From Sedimentisphaerales bacterium (lineage in GTDB: Bacteria > Planctomycetota > Phycisphaerae > Sedimentisphaerales > SM23-30), in contig JAFGKT010000034.1 of NCBI GenBank assembly GCA_016928435.1, positions 41,005 through 105,004 on the forward strand: 64,000 bases of DNA, read 5' to 3'. The translations under genes were made by a program, and so were the position numbers. Below the pieces are notes generated by a model, which was given only the letters and a program-made list of their open reading frames with translations, ran no database searches and was not told the origin of the DNA. Positions 8,875-18,447 of the stretch are shown here, one piece after another; the stretch's first letter is position 1, and each line of letters begins with the position of its first letter.

Positions 8875-10188
8875 GTGAATGACGAACTCAAAAAGTGCGA
8901 GGATATGTTTGCGCTATATGATCGGATGTTGGGGGAGGTGGAGATTCCCGCGGCCCTGCAGAAGGTCGCCGAGGTGGCGCGTACAGATCTAAACGCCGAG
9001 CGGGCCACGGTGTATTTGGTGAACAAGTCAACTCACGAACTGGAGTCCGTGGCGTTGATAGGCAATATTGCCCAGATGATTCGGATTCCCATTCGCGAAG
9101 ACTCGCTTGCGGGTTATTGCGCTCTGACGGCAAGGGCGTTTCTAGTAGCCGACGCCTACGGCGACTTAAGCGTAATCGATCCCAAGCTCAAGTTCGACAA
9201 GCAATGGGATAAGCAGAATAATTTCCGAACCAGAGACGTTATGTGCGCCCCGGCACTGTTCAAGGGGCAAGTCCAAGGCGTGGTCCAAGTTTTGAATAGC
9301 AACAGTGGTACCTTTACCGCTGTGGATATGCAATTGCTGGAGAATATCTCGCGTTTGATCGGGTACGCTTTGTATCATACCAAACTGCAAGATGATATTT
9401 CGACTCTGAAGCATTTGGAGCGGGAAAAAGCCAAGTTCATGCGGGTTCTGGTCCATGAGCTGAAATCACCGGTATCGGCTGCCAAAATGATGACCGACAC
9501 TTATCGAGAGTATCTCAATGACCATCCGCGAGTGGAAGAGCTGGCCACGAAGATCGGCGGCCGAATGGACCAGCTTGTTGATTTGATTAAAGACATTCTA
9601 GAATTTTCGCGTGTGCAATCGGGTGAACCGTTGGGTGAGATTTCCGAAATGGATCTCGCGGCCCAAACGCGTGAAGTTCACCAGCAGTATAAGGAGCAGG
9701 CCGATGCTAAGGGATTGGATTTGATAATGAAGATTCCAGCGGAAGCCGTGCCCATCCGGTTCGATTTGCAGGGCTGCCGATTGGTTCTGTCGAATTTGCT
9801 GTCAAACGCGATAAAGTACACAGCCGACGGTTCGGTGACGGTCAGCGTCCAGCGCCAAGGCCAGTGGGTGGTATTGCGAGTAGTGGATACCGGGATAGGT
9901 ATTCCCGAAGCGGATATTCCCAAGATGTTCGGCGAGTTCTTCCGAGCGTCTAATGCCCGTCAGGCGAAAATTCAGGGAAGCGGTGTGGGCTTGGCGGGAG
10001 TGAAGAATCTTGTGCAGCGGTTCGGCGGACAAATGGAACTGCACAGCAAAGAGAACGAAGGTTCGGTATTCACCGTTAAATTCGCTATACCGGAACCAAA
10101 GCCCGCCGGCACAAAAATAAGCGAAATCAAAGACCGGGAAGCTCACAAAAAAGACAGCCGTGCCGTATCACCCAAGCTAGCCAAATAG
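8875..10188 (+). CDS. GAF-domain sensor histidine kinase
   Basis: A 437-residue soluble kinase. Residues about 15-170 form a GAF domain; residues 181-245 the dimerisation and phosphoacceptor domain with His194 in the H-box VLVHELKSPV; the ATPase domain follows with an N-box (LVLSNLLSNAIKYT), G1 (VVDTGIGIP), F-box (FGEFFRASNA) and G2 (GSGVGLAGVKNL). There is no transmembrane segment, so it senses something in the cytoplasm or through a partner. No response regulator is adjacent; the nearest receiver protein in the window is at 56 kb and is not obviously linked. The GTG at 8875 is preceded by AAGGAAGGA. The last 40 residues are a charged, basic tail without recognised domain. Confidence 0.93.
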   Translation: MNDELKKCEDMFALYDRMLGEVEIPAALQKVAEVARTDLNAERATVYLVNKSTHELESVALIGNIAQMIRIPIREDSLAGYCALTARAFLVADAYGDLSVIDPKLKFDKQWDKQNNFRTRDVMCAPALFKGQVQGVVQVLNSNSGTFTAVDMQLLENISRLIGYALYHTKLQDDISTLKHLEREKAKFMRVLVHELKSPVSAAKMMTDTYREYLNDHPRVEELATKIGGRMDQLVDLIKDILEFSRVQSGEPLGEISEMDLAAQTREVHQQYKEQADAKGLDLIMKIPAEAVPIRFDLQGCRLVLSNLLSNAIKYTADGSVTVSVQRQGQWVVLRVVDTGIGIPEADIPKMFGEFFRASNARQAKIQGSGVGLAGVKNLVQRFGGQMELHSKENEGSVFTVKFAIPEPKPAGTKISEIKDREAHKKDSRAVSPKLAK

Positions 10189-10241
10189 CCTGAGGCTGCA
10201 TCTAAAATGTGTAGCCTTGCGACTAATAGTAATAGTCTCAC

Positions 10242-13082
10242 TTAGTCGATAGGCTGTTGCCAGTCTTTGCTGAAGGGCCCCAAATCTTCGATGTTGGTTG
10301 TTCCGTTACGTGTAGTATCAGAGGGGGCCAGTGGATCGTTGACCAGCCAAGAACTAACAAATGATATCAAGTCGATTTCATCCACGGTGTTGTTATTGTC
10401 TAGGTCAGCGGCGCTGCCGACGGTAGAGTTGGACATGGATGCTTGGCGCGTGTTGCCGTACAGGCCGAGATTTATTCTCCTGCCATGCGGCCATAATTCT
10501 GTCGTCCAAGTAGAATTGGGATTGCCCGCGTCAACGCAAGAACTGGTTAAAACATCATAAACCCATTGATTGCCTTGAGCGTCCCATCGGCCTGCCTGAG
10601 ATTGCAAATGATAATCGCCGTCAACCCACGTGTCATCATCCGGGTTTGCGGGAGTACCGTTGTCGTCCCAGGAACCGTTGTCAGCGAACAGAGGATCGCC
10701 ATCAATGTTGTAAGCCGCTTGCGGCATGTTGCTGTTTATCTGAACAGCACCGCTGTATGAAGTCGCGGTATCGCTGTCGTAGTAATCGCTGTTAGGATTA
10801 TTGTAGAACGAATTGTAGTTCACGCATGGGTCAGCGGTTGAACCGGACTCTGCGATGGCGTGGTTGTTATTTTGGGTAAATATGCAATTCTCGACTGACG
10901 GGGCGGATTCATAACAGTAAATTCCGCCGCCGGACCCTTCGGTGGTATTGTTATTAATCACACAGTTAGTTACGGAGTAAGAAGCGGTGGAGCTGTATAT
11001 TCCGCCCCCGGCCGTAACGGAGCTGTTCGCCGTAAAACGACAGTGCCCAATAGTTGCCGAAGAAAGCTTGATGTAAATTCCGCCCCCGGCATTATCAGCG
11101 TCGTTATCAATAAATACCGAGTTGCTGATGGTCGGCGCCGAAGAAGCACGCAATTGGATCGCTCCGCCAAAATGAATTGCGTAGTTTTGGTAAAAAACGC
11201 AATTTTCGATGGTGGGATCGGCGGTGAAGCAGACGATGGCGCCGCCGCCGGTGTTGCTGCCGGTTGCTTGGTTGTAGGTGAAAACGCAATTCCGAATGAC
11301 CGGGGCGACCAAACTGAGATACATTGCGCCACCTTCGAATGTCGAACCTCTAGTAATAGTAAACCCATCGATAACCGATTCATCGGTTGTGTTGTTTTCG
11401 AGGAAGAAAGCGCGATTGCCGAACTCGCAATCAATAACGCAGTTCTGCGAGCCGTTTTGGCTTTGCAGGGTAAGGTTTTTGCCGTTGAAACTGATACCGG
11501 TGTTGCCGCTGCCGGTGTAGGTGCCGTCCAGTACTATGACGGTTCCATTGGCCGGTATCATATCCACAGCCTCTTGGATGGAATCATAGGGATAAGTGAC
11601 AGATCCGTCTTCGAGCGGTTCCCCGGGGCCGTCGTCATCAACGTAAAGTACCGGCGGTATCATAGCAAACTCAACAGTGACGGTCTTGCTGGAGTTCATA
11701 GTCACTTGGTTAATCGTGCTTCTACTGGTATCGTCATCGGTACCGGTCCATTGATACACACGATAACCGGTATCGGGTGTGGCGGTCAGATCAACAGGGG
11801 TATCCTGGCCGTAACTTCCGGATGTAGGATATATAGTGCCGTGTCCACCAACAACGCTTGCGGTTAGTTCATATAATGCCGCCGGCGGATCAGGATAATG
11901 ATAGCCGATATCTACGGTGAGAACATCATACACGCTGTCGATCCTAGTGGTGCGGTTGTTGAGCCCAAGGTTGATCGCGGTATCTGAGCCGCTGTTGATG
12001 CACGGACTGTGGCCCAGAGTCCCAGCCCCTACTTGGCTGAGATAGTAGTCGCCCCATGGCCCGGTCAAAAACAACGGATCGCCGTCAATATTGTCATGCG
12101 CGTTTGCTACATTTATGTTTATGTCAAAAGCGCCCGTCCACTGCCAGGTGTCTTGATCTCTATAATCAGCGACAGAGTTATTGTAAAAATGACAATAGGA
12201 CACTGCTGGGTCAGCACTAGATCCATCTTCGTACACAGCAAAGTTGGTATTGTTGGCAAAAATAGTATCGGTAATGGTCGGCGAAGTTGAGCTATAATAA
12301 CTGTAACAATATATACCCCCGCCGCCATTATATCCAGCAGTGTTACCTACTATTGTGCAATTACCAATGCTGGGATTTGCGCCGTTGTCACAGAATATAG
12401 CGCCGCCTTTTTGCACAGCCGAATTGTTGCTCAAGAGACAGTTCTTAATCGTTGGATTCATATAAGGATCACAATATATACCCCCGCCGCTTTCGCCGGC
12501 TGTATTGTTGTCTATGACACAGTTTTGAACTGTGGGTGAATTAGAACCACCAATACTAATCCCTGCCCCCAACGTTGCTGTGCATTCCGTTATCGTACAA
12601 TCGGTAATAAGCGAAGTAGTATCCACGCAGGTAATCCCAGCGCCTCTATAAGCACTGCTGTCTTGGATTATACAGTTTTGAATAGTCGGACAAGTGGAAC
12701 CATCCCACCCGCCGTTGATATTAATGGCGTTATTCGTCGCGTGGGTTATCGTAAAGCCATCCACCACCGCTGCCGCCGGTTCACCCGTCATAAAGAAATT
12801 AAACGCCGTCGAGTTCGCAGCATTTTGACAATCGATAATGCAATTATCGGGACCGTTTTCGCTTTGCACGGTTATAGTTTTTCCAGCGAAATCAAGATTG
12901 GTGTTATCGGTCCCTGTGTAAATTCCATCTTTTACGATTACCACATCACCATTGCCTGCCGCAGTAATGGCTGAGCGAATGTTAGAGTATGGCTGCCCCG
13001 TACCAACCCAGAGATCGCCGGCGTAGGCTGACGCTGCAAATAATGACAAAACCAGCATTAACATAGATTTTCTTGAAATCAT
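10242..13082 (-). CDS. Secreted double beta-helix protein with dockerin-like C-terminus
   Basis: A 946-residue protein starting at the ATG at 13082 (AAGGATC upstream). Residues 1-21 are a signal peptide (MLMLVLSLFAASAYAG at its end). Two right-handed parallel beta-helix domains follow, at roughly 22-390 and 470-860; both open with the same plan (a strand, DGTYTGSGNTG or DGIYTGTDNTN, then a CVIDC/CIIDC rung), so one arose by internal duplication. Between them lies a bacterial repeat of InlB/listeria-like type (GHGTIYPTSGSYGQDTPVDL, then GYRVYQWTG). The last 60 residues carry two calcium-loop-like segments, DLDNNNTVDEIDL and NGTTNIEDLGPF, as in planctomycete dockerin-like domains. Probably cell-surface or secreted, binding or degrading polysaccharide; no catalytic residues can be assigned. 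Confidence 0.85.
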   Translation of the reverse strand: MISRKSMLMLVLSLFAASAYAGDLWVGTGQPYSNIRSAITAAGNGDVVIVKDGIYTGTDNTNLDFAGKTITVQSENGPDNCIIDCQNAANSTAFNFFMTGEPAAAVVDGFTITHATNNAININGGWDGSTCPTIQNCIIQDSSAYRGAGITCVDTTSLITDCTITECTATLGAGISIGGSNSPTVQNCVIDNNTAGESGGGIYCDPYMNPTIKNCLLSNNSAVQKGGAIFCDNGANPSIGNCTIVGNTAGYNGGGGIYCYSYYSSTSPTITDTIFANNTNFAVYEDGSSADPAVSYCHFYNNSVADYRDQDTWQWTGAFDININVANAHDNIDGDPLFLTGPWGDYYLSQVGAGTLGHSPCINSGSDTAINLGLNNRTTRIDSVYDVLTVDIGYHYPDPPAALYELTASVVGGHGTIYPTSGSYGQDTPVDLTATPDTGYRVYQWTGTDDDTSRSTINQVTMNSSKTVTVEFAMIPPVLYVDDDGPGEPLEDGSVTYPYDSIQEAVDMIPANGTVIVLDGTYTGSGNTGISFNGKNLTLQSQNGSQNCVIDCEFGNRAFFLENNTTDESVIDGFTITRGSTFEGGAMYLSLVAPVIRNCVFTYNQATGSNTGGGAIVCFTADPTIENCVFYQNYAIHFGGAIQLRASSAPTISNSVFIDNDADNAGGGIYIKLSSATIGHCRFTANSSVTAGGGIYSSTASYSVTNCVINNNTTEGSGGGIYCYESAPSVENCIFTQNNNHAIAESGSTADPCVNYNSFYNNPNSDYYDSDTATSYSGAVQINSNMPQAAYNIDGDPLFADNGSWDDNGTPANPDDDTWVDGDYHLQSQAGRWDAQGNQWVYDVLTSSCVDAGNPNSTWTTELWPHGRRINLGLYGNTRQASMSNSTVGSAADLDNNNTVDEIDLISFVSSWLVNDPLAPSDTTRNGTTNIEDLGPFSKDWQQPID

Positions 13083-13498
13083 GATATAGATCCTTATGTC
13101 GCGACCAAAACCCACAAAGATTCCCGTGACTTCCAACCCCAGCGATTCTAGGGCAAGTTATGGTCTTTTAAGGGCCTAGAAATAGACAGGCAGTCTTCTA
13201 ATAACTCAATATTTGGAATTGATACCACTTACCCACCATCGGTAGGATGGGTAACGGAGTTAAACACTTTTTGATACCAAGTTTAGCAATAGATTGGACC
13301 ACGACTGGGCCAGTCCTGGCGATTCTCTTTTCTGCGTTAATACCAGCTATTTAGAGTTTGGATTGCGTTTAGCGCTTGGGGGTGTTATTCTGCTTTCATA
13401 GCGTTGGATTCCAAGTGAAATGACGCAACGCAAGCCTATTCCGATACGCTATAAATAAGCTGGGTATCTAATCGCATTATCTATTATACAAAAATGTG
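13083..13498. other. Intergenic between divergent genes
   Basis: Separates the beta-helix gene from pgl and must hold promoters for both. TATTAT at 13482-13487 is a possible -10 only about 12-17 bases before the pgl start, with no good -35. No gene, repeat or terminator found. Confidence 0.4.
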
Positions 13499-14242
13499 AT
13501 GGCTAAATCAAGAAACGTGATTATGGCAGAAACCGCGGACTTAGCGGCCGAAAGAGCGGCGAGTATAGTACGCGCAATTTTCATCGAAGCGATAACATCG
13601 CAAGGATTTTGCAATTGGGCGGTTTGCGGAGGCAATACGCCGCGGACAACTTATAAGCTGCTGGCGGAAAGGTCTGTGGATGATAGTATCGCATGGGATA
13701 AGGTGCGATTTTTCTGGGGTGATGAAAGAGATGTTCCAGCCGATGATCAACAAAGTAATTACCGGATGCTCAAAGAAACGCTGTTGGATCATTTAGCAAT
13801 AGATCATGCTAATGTGTATCCGATGCCGGCCGATACAGCGGATATTGATGCAGCAGCGCGGGAATATGAACAGCAGATAAGACAGTTGCTCCCAACCGGA
13901 AATGACGGCATCCCACAATTCGATCTTGTTATGCTAGGCATGGGCGCCGACGGCCACACAGCAAGCCTCTTTCCCAATCTGCCCATCCTCGATGAAACCA
14001 ACCGCCTTGTTGCCTCGTGCTATGTTCCAACTATGAAGCGTCGCCGAATGACCTTTACGTTCCCGCTAATCAACGCCGCACGCCATGTCTTGATGCTGAT
14101 AACTGGTGATGATAAAGCCGAGGTGGTCCGCCGCGTTTTTACCGACAACGACCAATCACTACCCGCCGCCAAGGTCAATCCTCGACACGGAAAACTCACC
14201 ATTGTACTCGACAACACGGCCGCGAGAGTCCTGGAAAGCTAA
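13499..14242 (+). CDS. pgl: 6-phosphogluconolactonase
   Basis: A 247-residue cytoplasmic enzyme that hydrolyses 6-phosphogluconolactone to 6-phosphogluconate in the oxidative pentose phosphate pathway. Seen: the sugar-isomerase-fold motif CGGNTPRTTYKLL, the RFFWGDERDVP loop, LVMLGMGADGHTASLFP and a C-terminal HGKLTIVLDN segment, in the order usual for this family and at the usual length. The ATG at 13499 overlaps a GTG one codon earlier at 13496; neither has a clear ribosome binding site, so the transcript may be leaderless or nearly so. It is followed after 30 bases by the small HAD gene on the same strand. Confidence 0.93.
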   Translation: MAKSRNVIMAETADLAAERAASIVRAIFIEAITSQGFCNWAVCGGNTPRTTYKLLAERSVDDSIAWDKVRFFWGDERDVPADDQQSNYRMLKETLLDHLAIDHANVYPMPADTADIDAAAREYEQQIRQLLPTGNDGIPQFDLVMLGMGADGHTASLFPNLPILDETNRLVASCYVPTMKRRRMTFTFPLINAARHVLMLITGDDKAEVVRRVFTDNDQSLPAAKVNPRHGKLTIVLDNTAARVLES

Positions 14243-14272
14243 CCAACCAATTTCGCAAATACGGAGACCCCA

Positions 14273-14620
14273 ATGATAGTTGGACTAGACATCGACGACA
14301 CCATTACTCGTCATCCGGAGTTCTTTTCGTTACTGAGCCAAGCCTTGATCTCCGCCGGGCACAAGGTCATCATAATCACATTTCGCGAAGACTGCGAATC
14401 AGCCCAAAACGATCTGCAAAAATGGAATATCGCTTATTCCAAGTTGGTACTGTCAAGTTTAGATGCTTGTTTTGAGTATGGTGTTTACGAATGGAAGTCC
14501 GCCATGTGCCGTGAGTATGGCGTTGAAGTTTTCTTCGAGGATGACCCCAAGGTAATCCAACACGTCGCCGATGAAACTCTATGCCTAATGCCCGTCAACA
14601 AAAACGCCGAGGTAGCATAG
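14273..14620 (+). CDS. Small HAD-fold hydrolase
   Basis: A 115-residue protein of the haloacid dehalogenase superfamily. It begins with the motif GLDIDDTIT, where the first Asp would be the nucleophile and the second the acid/base, has KVIIITFRED in the place of motif II, a Lys near residue 75 (VYEWKSAMC), and FFEDDPKV as motif IV with metal-binding acids. It lacks a cap domain, like short 5'-nucleotidase-like or CMP/PNKP-type HAD proteins. Substrate unknown. GGAG lies upstream of the ATG. Its stop codon ends at 14620 and the stop of the convergent TspO gene begins at 14621, so no room is left for a separate terminator. Confidence 0.8.
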   Translation: MIVGLDIDDTITRHPEFFSLLSQALISAGHKVIIITFREDCESAQNDLQKWNIAYSKLVLSSLDACFEYGVYEWKSAMCREYGVEVFFEDDPKVIQHVADETLCLMPVNKNAEVA

Positions 14621-15091
14621 TTAGTTCAGATGCGCAATGGCAGCGTTCAAAACCGTAGCAAAAGTAACCCACCCCCAATAAGGCACCAACAACAACGCCG
14701 CCCATTTTGAACATCGCCAAAACACCGCAATCGTCAAACCAATCAAAATCCACAACACAACAATAACCACCAGGCCCACCCCAGGCATCTGCAAGCCAAA
14801 AAAAACCGGCGTCCACGACGCGTTCACAATCAACTGCGCCACAAATACCATAATTGCCAATCTAACGCCGCGTCGCCCCCAACCTAACTTCCAAACCAAA
14901 AACAACGACACTCCCATCATGCTGTACAACACCGTCCAGACCGGCCCAAACAGCCAGCCCGGAGGCATAAACCATGGCTTATTCAAACCATTGTACCACT
15001 CGCTCCGAAATTCTCCCCCTATAAACATCGACAAAAGCGGAGCAGCATAACATATCACCAAACTGAAAATAAGTTTTAACAGCGTCTTCAT
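14621..15091 (-). CDS. tspO: TspO/MBR family membrane protein
   Basis: A 156-residue, five-helix membrane protein. The family signature is clear: LNKPWFMPPGWLFGPVWTVLY at residues about 36-56 (given here in part) and WTPVFFG further on, with tryptophan-rich loops. TspO binds porphyrins and has been linked to photooxidative and oxidative stress responses. I chose the ATG at 15091 over a TTG two codons earlier. It is the last of a row of minus-strand genes that includes a photolyase, a peroxiredoxin and methionine sulfoxide reductase, in keeping with such a stress role. Confidence 0.93.
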   Translation of the reverse strand: MKTLLKLIFSLVICYAAPLLSMFIGGEFRSEWYNGLNKPWFMPPGWLFGPVWTVLYSMMGVSLFLVWKLGWGRRGVRLAIMVFVAQLIVNASWTPVFFGLQMPGVGLVVIVVLWILIGLTIAVFWRCSKWAALLLVPYWGWVTFATVLNAAIAHLN

Positions 15092-15108
15092 AGCCAAACC
15101 ACTTCTTT

Positions 15109-16044
15109 CTAAGTTGCGTTCTGTCCTAACAAATCATCTAATGCCTCAGCCAAATCAGCAAACTGAAAGCTATAGCCAGCGTTCAATAGCCTCTGGGCTG
15201 TTACGCGTTGTCCCGCCAAAAGCATCTCTCTTGCCATCTCCGAACCAAAAGCTAACTTCAACATAAAGCCAGGTGTACGAAATATTGTCGGCCGATGTAT
15301 CGTACGCCCAAGCACCCGAGCGAATTCCGCCACTTGCACCGCACCAGGACTAACCAAATTAAAAACCCCATCGACCCGCGTATCTTCCAAAGCGAATCTA
15401 ATCACGCCGATCACATCCGCCAAATGAACCCAACTTAACCACTGCCGCCCGCTGCCCCAAGGCCCACCTAAACCTTTACGAAAAACCCCCAATAGATGGC
15501 TCAGCATCCCTCCGCTGTTGCCCAACACCACACCAAAACGCAGCACAACCAAACGCACGCCATACTCGCACACATCATCAACCGACGCTTCCCATTGCTG
15601 CGCGACCTCAGCAAGAAATCCATCGCCCGCCCCCGCGGCTTCATCCAGCAACGCATCACCGCGACTCCCATATATCCCAATAGCCGATGCCTGAACCCAA
15701 ACTTCAGGTTTATGCACAGCCTGTCTAATTGATTCCAAAAGAACCGTACCAGCCTGAATGCGACTGTCCAGAATACGTTCCTTCTTCTCCGCCGTCCAAC
15801 GCCCATTCGCCAGGTTTTCCCCCGCCAAGTTAATAATCGCAAACGCGCCATCCACTTCAGTTACCCAATCACCCACATTCGCGCCATCCCATCTAACAAT
15901 CTTGATCGCCTCTGACTTTACATCCCCTTCGTGTTGCGCGCGACGAGAAAGAATCACCACGTTATGCCCAGCATCCACCAACGATCGACATAACGCCGAA
16001 CCAATAAATCCCGTCCCGCCCGTAATGACAATACGTTTACTCAT
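15109..16044 (-). CDS. TIGR01777-family NAD(P)-binding epimerase-like protein (YfcH type)
   Basis: A 311-residue extended short-chain dehydrogenase. The N-terminal Rossmann glycine motif GGTGFIGSAL is at residues 8-17, NLAGENLANGRW is the family signature for TIGR01777, and SAIGIYGSRG carries the active-site Tyr region. A second conserved block, WLSWVHLADVIGVI, lies near residue 205. The reaction of this family is not settled. It sits 17 bases upstream of tspO and 40 bases downstream of bcp, so the three are likely cotranscribed. Members of this family often stand near tspO and photolyase genes, which suggests a shared light or redox stress role (inference). Confidence 0.9.
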   Translation of the reverse strand: MSKRIVITGGTGFIGSALCRSLVDAGHNVVILSRRAQHEGDVKSEAIKIVRWDGANVGDWVTEVDGAFAIINLAGENLANGRWTAEKKERILDSRIQAGTVLLESIRQAVHKPEVWVQASAIGIYGSRGDALLDEAAGAGDGFLAEVAQQWEASVDDVCEYGVRLVVLRFGVVLGNSGGMLSHLLGVFRKGLGGPWGSGRQWLSWVHLADVIGVIRFALEDTRVDGVFNLVSPGAVQVAEFARVLGRTIHRPTIFRTPGFMLKLAFGSEMAREMLLAGQRVTAQRLLNAGYSFQFADLAEALDDLLGQNAT

Positions 16045-16083
16045 GCTGTCTATTCACACCTTAAAGTGCCGGAGAATCAAATT

Positions 16084-16545
16084 CTACTTTAGAGCAGCCA
16101 GCGCATTAGGCACCGTAGCTTCCGGCTTCACTTTGTACCAAGCCTGCATTACTTTGCCTTGTTCGTCGATGAGAAACGACGAACGAATAATCCCCTCGTA
16201 CTTTTTGCCGTACATCGACTTTTCCCCCCAAGCGCCATAAGCCTCAGCTACTTTATGGTCCGCGTCGCTAAGCAGCGTGAAACCAAGTTCGTATTTGGCG
16301 TCAAACTTCTTCTGCTTGTCAGGCAAGTCCGGACTAACCCCAACCGCCGCGATATTTTGCTTTTTCAAATCCTTCATCGACTCACTGATACTGCAAGCCT
16401 GCTTGGTACAACCGGGTGTGTCAGCCTTGGGATAGAAATACAACAACAGCCTTTTGCCTTTGAAATCCGCAAGTTTCACTTTTTTACCCGCCTGATCCAT
16501 AAGAGCGAAATTAGGCGCCTTACTTCCAGTTTTCAACTCTGCCAT
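16084..16545 (-). CDS. bcp: Thiol peroxidase of the Bcp/PrxQ type
   Basis: A 153-residue peroxiredoxin that reduces hydrogen peroxide and organic hydroperoxides with electrons from thioredoxin. The peroxidatic Cys lies in KADTPGCTKQACS, with a second Cys five residues later, the spacing of atypical two-Cys Bcp proteins. FYPKADTPG and the final RSSFLIDEQGKV strand are typical. The ribosome binding site is GGAGGATAT before the ATG at 16545. It belongs to the stress-gene row between the photolyase and the TIGR01777 gene. Confidence 0.94.
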   Translation of the reverse strand: MAELKTGSKAPNFALMDQAGKKVKLADFKGKRLLLYFYPKADTPGCTKQACSISESMKDLKKQNIAAVGVSPDLPDKQKKFDAKYELGFTLLSDADHKVAEAYGAWGEKSMYGKKYEGIIRSSFLIDEQGKVMQAWYKVKPEATVPNALAALK

Positions 16546-16585
16546 GATTATATCCTCCGTTTATGAAAGCTCATCGATCTGTAAT

Positions 16586-17950
16586 CTACTCTCGCACAAG
16601 TTTCTCTATTCTCGCCACATAAGCATCAGCGTCGAACTTCCGCTTCAGCCCATTGGCATTCATATAACGAACACTGCCGAAGATCGGCCGTGATGCCCAA
16701 GGACGGTCATGTTTGCCAAAACACCATGCCACCCCCGCATAACCATTGGCGTCGCGACCGTCGAGTTCGTATTTGTCGTTCAAATAAACCGCGGTCGCAA
16801 AAGCTCTTTGAGGCCGGCTAGACCATTCAAGAATCTTCTTGCCCCAATACATGCGCATATACCCGTGCATCTTACCCGTATGCACCATCTCCAACTGAGC
16901 CGCGTTCCAATAAGGATCATGAGTTTTCGCGTTCTCCAACTGAGAACGACTATACACATACGATCTTTTGTCCGGCATATGAGCTTTGAGATTGGCCTTG
17001 GCCCAGTTCGGCAAACAAGCGAAAGAACAATAATCATTGTTATAATGAACAAAGTTGATCGCCAATTCCCGCCGCACAATCAGTTCTTCCAAATACGCGT
17101 CTTTACCAGGGCTCTGCGCAGCGTGTACCTGCAAAGCGACATACAAAGGCGATATCTGACCAAAATGCAAGTAAGGACTAAAATTAGATAAAACTTCCGC
17201 GTTAGGGTCGTTCTTACGCTCAGCATACAAATCCAACTTAGCAGCAATGAACTGCCTTAAATGTTTCTTGCCTTCATTTGTCCCGCCTCGAAACGTATCT
17301 ACTCGTTTCACGCTTCTGTCAATGTCAAGTCGGCCGATCGCCCGATCAACATCTTCAACATCAAAACTGTCAAAATCAGATGCTTGCAATCGATTCCGCA
17401 ACTTCGTTGTTTTTAATGGCACCAAATACTTTTCAAGCAACCGCTGAATTCTAGGCCGAAGCGCCGCCGCGGAATACGCTTCTTTACCCAATGCCTGTTC
17501 CACCGGAACAACAACATCAGATTCCACCTGCACCAAAGGGCAACCAATATTTCGCGCCACATACTTGCGCCATTTTCGCTGGATCGCCAAATACCCTCTA
17601 TCCGTAACCACCACACACGCCTTTTCGGCCCATCGTACAGCCGTATCCTCGGGCGACTGATGCTCAACCACCATCACAATACCCCGCTTTGCCAACACCT
17701 TTTGCGTTTCAGCCAAACCCTCCAGCATAAAATAATAATGCCGTTCGTTAGCCCCCGGGTATCGATCCGTAATCCCAAAAACAACCAGCAAAGGTTTACC
17801 GATACTGTTCGCTTGCCGGACCGCGTACTCCAAAGCGTGATTGTACTCCGCTCGCTGCGAAGCCTGCATCCAATAAAGAACATAATCCCCCAGCCGCTCA
17901 CACTTATCGTTTAAGAATTGCACTCGTTCTTTTTGAATCATGGCCCACAC
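16586..17950 (-). CDS. phr: Class II deoxyribodipyrimidine photolyase
   Basis: A 454-residue flavoprotein that repairs UV-induced pyrimidine dimers with light energy. The N-terminal alpha/beta domain has DYVLYWMQASQRAEYNHAL, the start typical of class II enzymes; the C-terminal helical FAD domain shows NFSPYLHFGQISPLYV, ELIVRRELAINFVHYN, MYWGKKILEW and DGRDANGYAGVAWCFG, with the tryptophans of the class II electron path nearby. A GTG at 17950 is spaced well behind GGAG and starts three bases after the previous gene's stop; an ATG at 17941 is the alternative. Cotranscription with the PNPOx-like gene upstream is likely. Confidence 0.95.
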   Translation of the reverse strand: MWAMIQKERVQFLNDKCERLGDYVLYWMQASQRAEYNHALEYAVRQANSIGKPLLVVFGITDRYPGANERHYYFMLEGLAETQKVLAKRGIVMVVEHQSPEDTAVRWAEKACVVVTDRGYLAIQRKWRKYVARNIGCPLVQVESDVVVPVEQALGKEAYSAAALRPRIQRLLEKYLVPLKTTKLRNRLQASDFDSFDVEDVDRAIGRLDIDRSVKRVDTFRGGTNEGKKHLRQFIAAKLDLYAERKNDPNAEVLSNFSPYLHFGQISPLYVALQVHAAQSPGKDAYLEELIVRRELAINFVHYNNDYCSFACLPNWAKANLKAHMPDKRSYVYSRSQLENAKTHDPYWNAAQLEMVHTGKMHGYMRMYWGKKILEWSSRPQRAFATAVYLNDKYELDGRDANGYAGVAWCFGKHDRPWASRPIFGSVRYMNANGLKRKFDADAYVARIEKLVRE

Positions 17951-17952
17951 GC

Positions 17953-18411
17953 CTAATCCGCTCCGCCCGGATCAAAATCAGTTGCCTCTTGGAAGTGATT
18001 CACCACCACATACTTCTCAACCGTCACCGCAAGCAAAGCACAATCCGCACCCGCGATAAACTCCGCTAGATTAGGATGCTTCTGCAGATATAGTTTAAGA
18101 TGCGTCTCTTCGGAAGTTTTCGCGATTTCCCTTACTTTGCCCACAGCGGTAGCAGCAGTGATGGCGTTGAATTCCTTGGCGCCTTTACAACGGTTATCTA
18201 TCAGCAAAGCAACCTGTCCTTCAGCAACGATGTTGGCGTACTTTCTGGTGCCGCGAGACGTAGCGAAGATGATCTCCTTAATATCCTTAGTCGCCGCAAA
18301 AGCCACTAAGCTGCCGTAAGAACCTCCCGGCCCGTGCGTGCAAAGCACCGCCAAAGATTCAGTATCGCACAGCTTCGCTAATTGATCTCCCACACTTGCT
18401 TGTTGCCCCAT
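17953..18411 (-). CDS. Pyridoxamine-5'-phosphate-oxidase-like flavin-binding protein
   Basis: A 152-residue split-barrel protein of the PNPOx-like superfamily. Seen: ESLAVLCTHGPGGSYGSLVAFA, shortened here, as the first two strands, then IIFATSRGTRKYANI where FMN phosphate contacts are expected, and VALLIDNRCKGAKEF. Members bind FMN, F420 or haem; the specific function is unknown. The gene abuts the photolyase gene (two bases between) and follows a second, divergent relative at 18448, so the pair may be an old duplication. Confidence 0.85.
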   Translation of the reverse strand: MGQQASVGDQLAKLCDTESLAVLCTHGPGGSYGSLVAFAATKDIKEIIFATSRGTRKYANIVAEGQVALLIDNRCKGAKEFNAITAATAVGKVREIAKTSEETHLKLYLQKHPNLAEFIAGADCALLAVTVEKYVVVNHFQEATDFDPGGAD

Positions 18412-18447
18412 AGCCGTTCTCCCAGGTTCATAACCTCTTGTGAGGCT

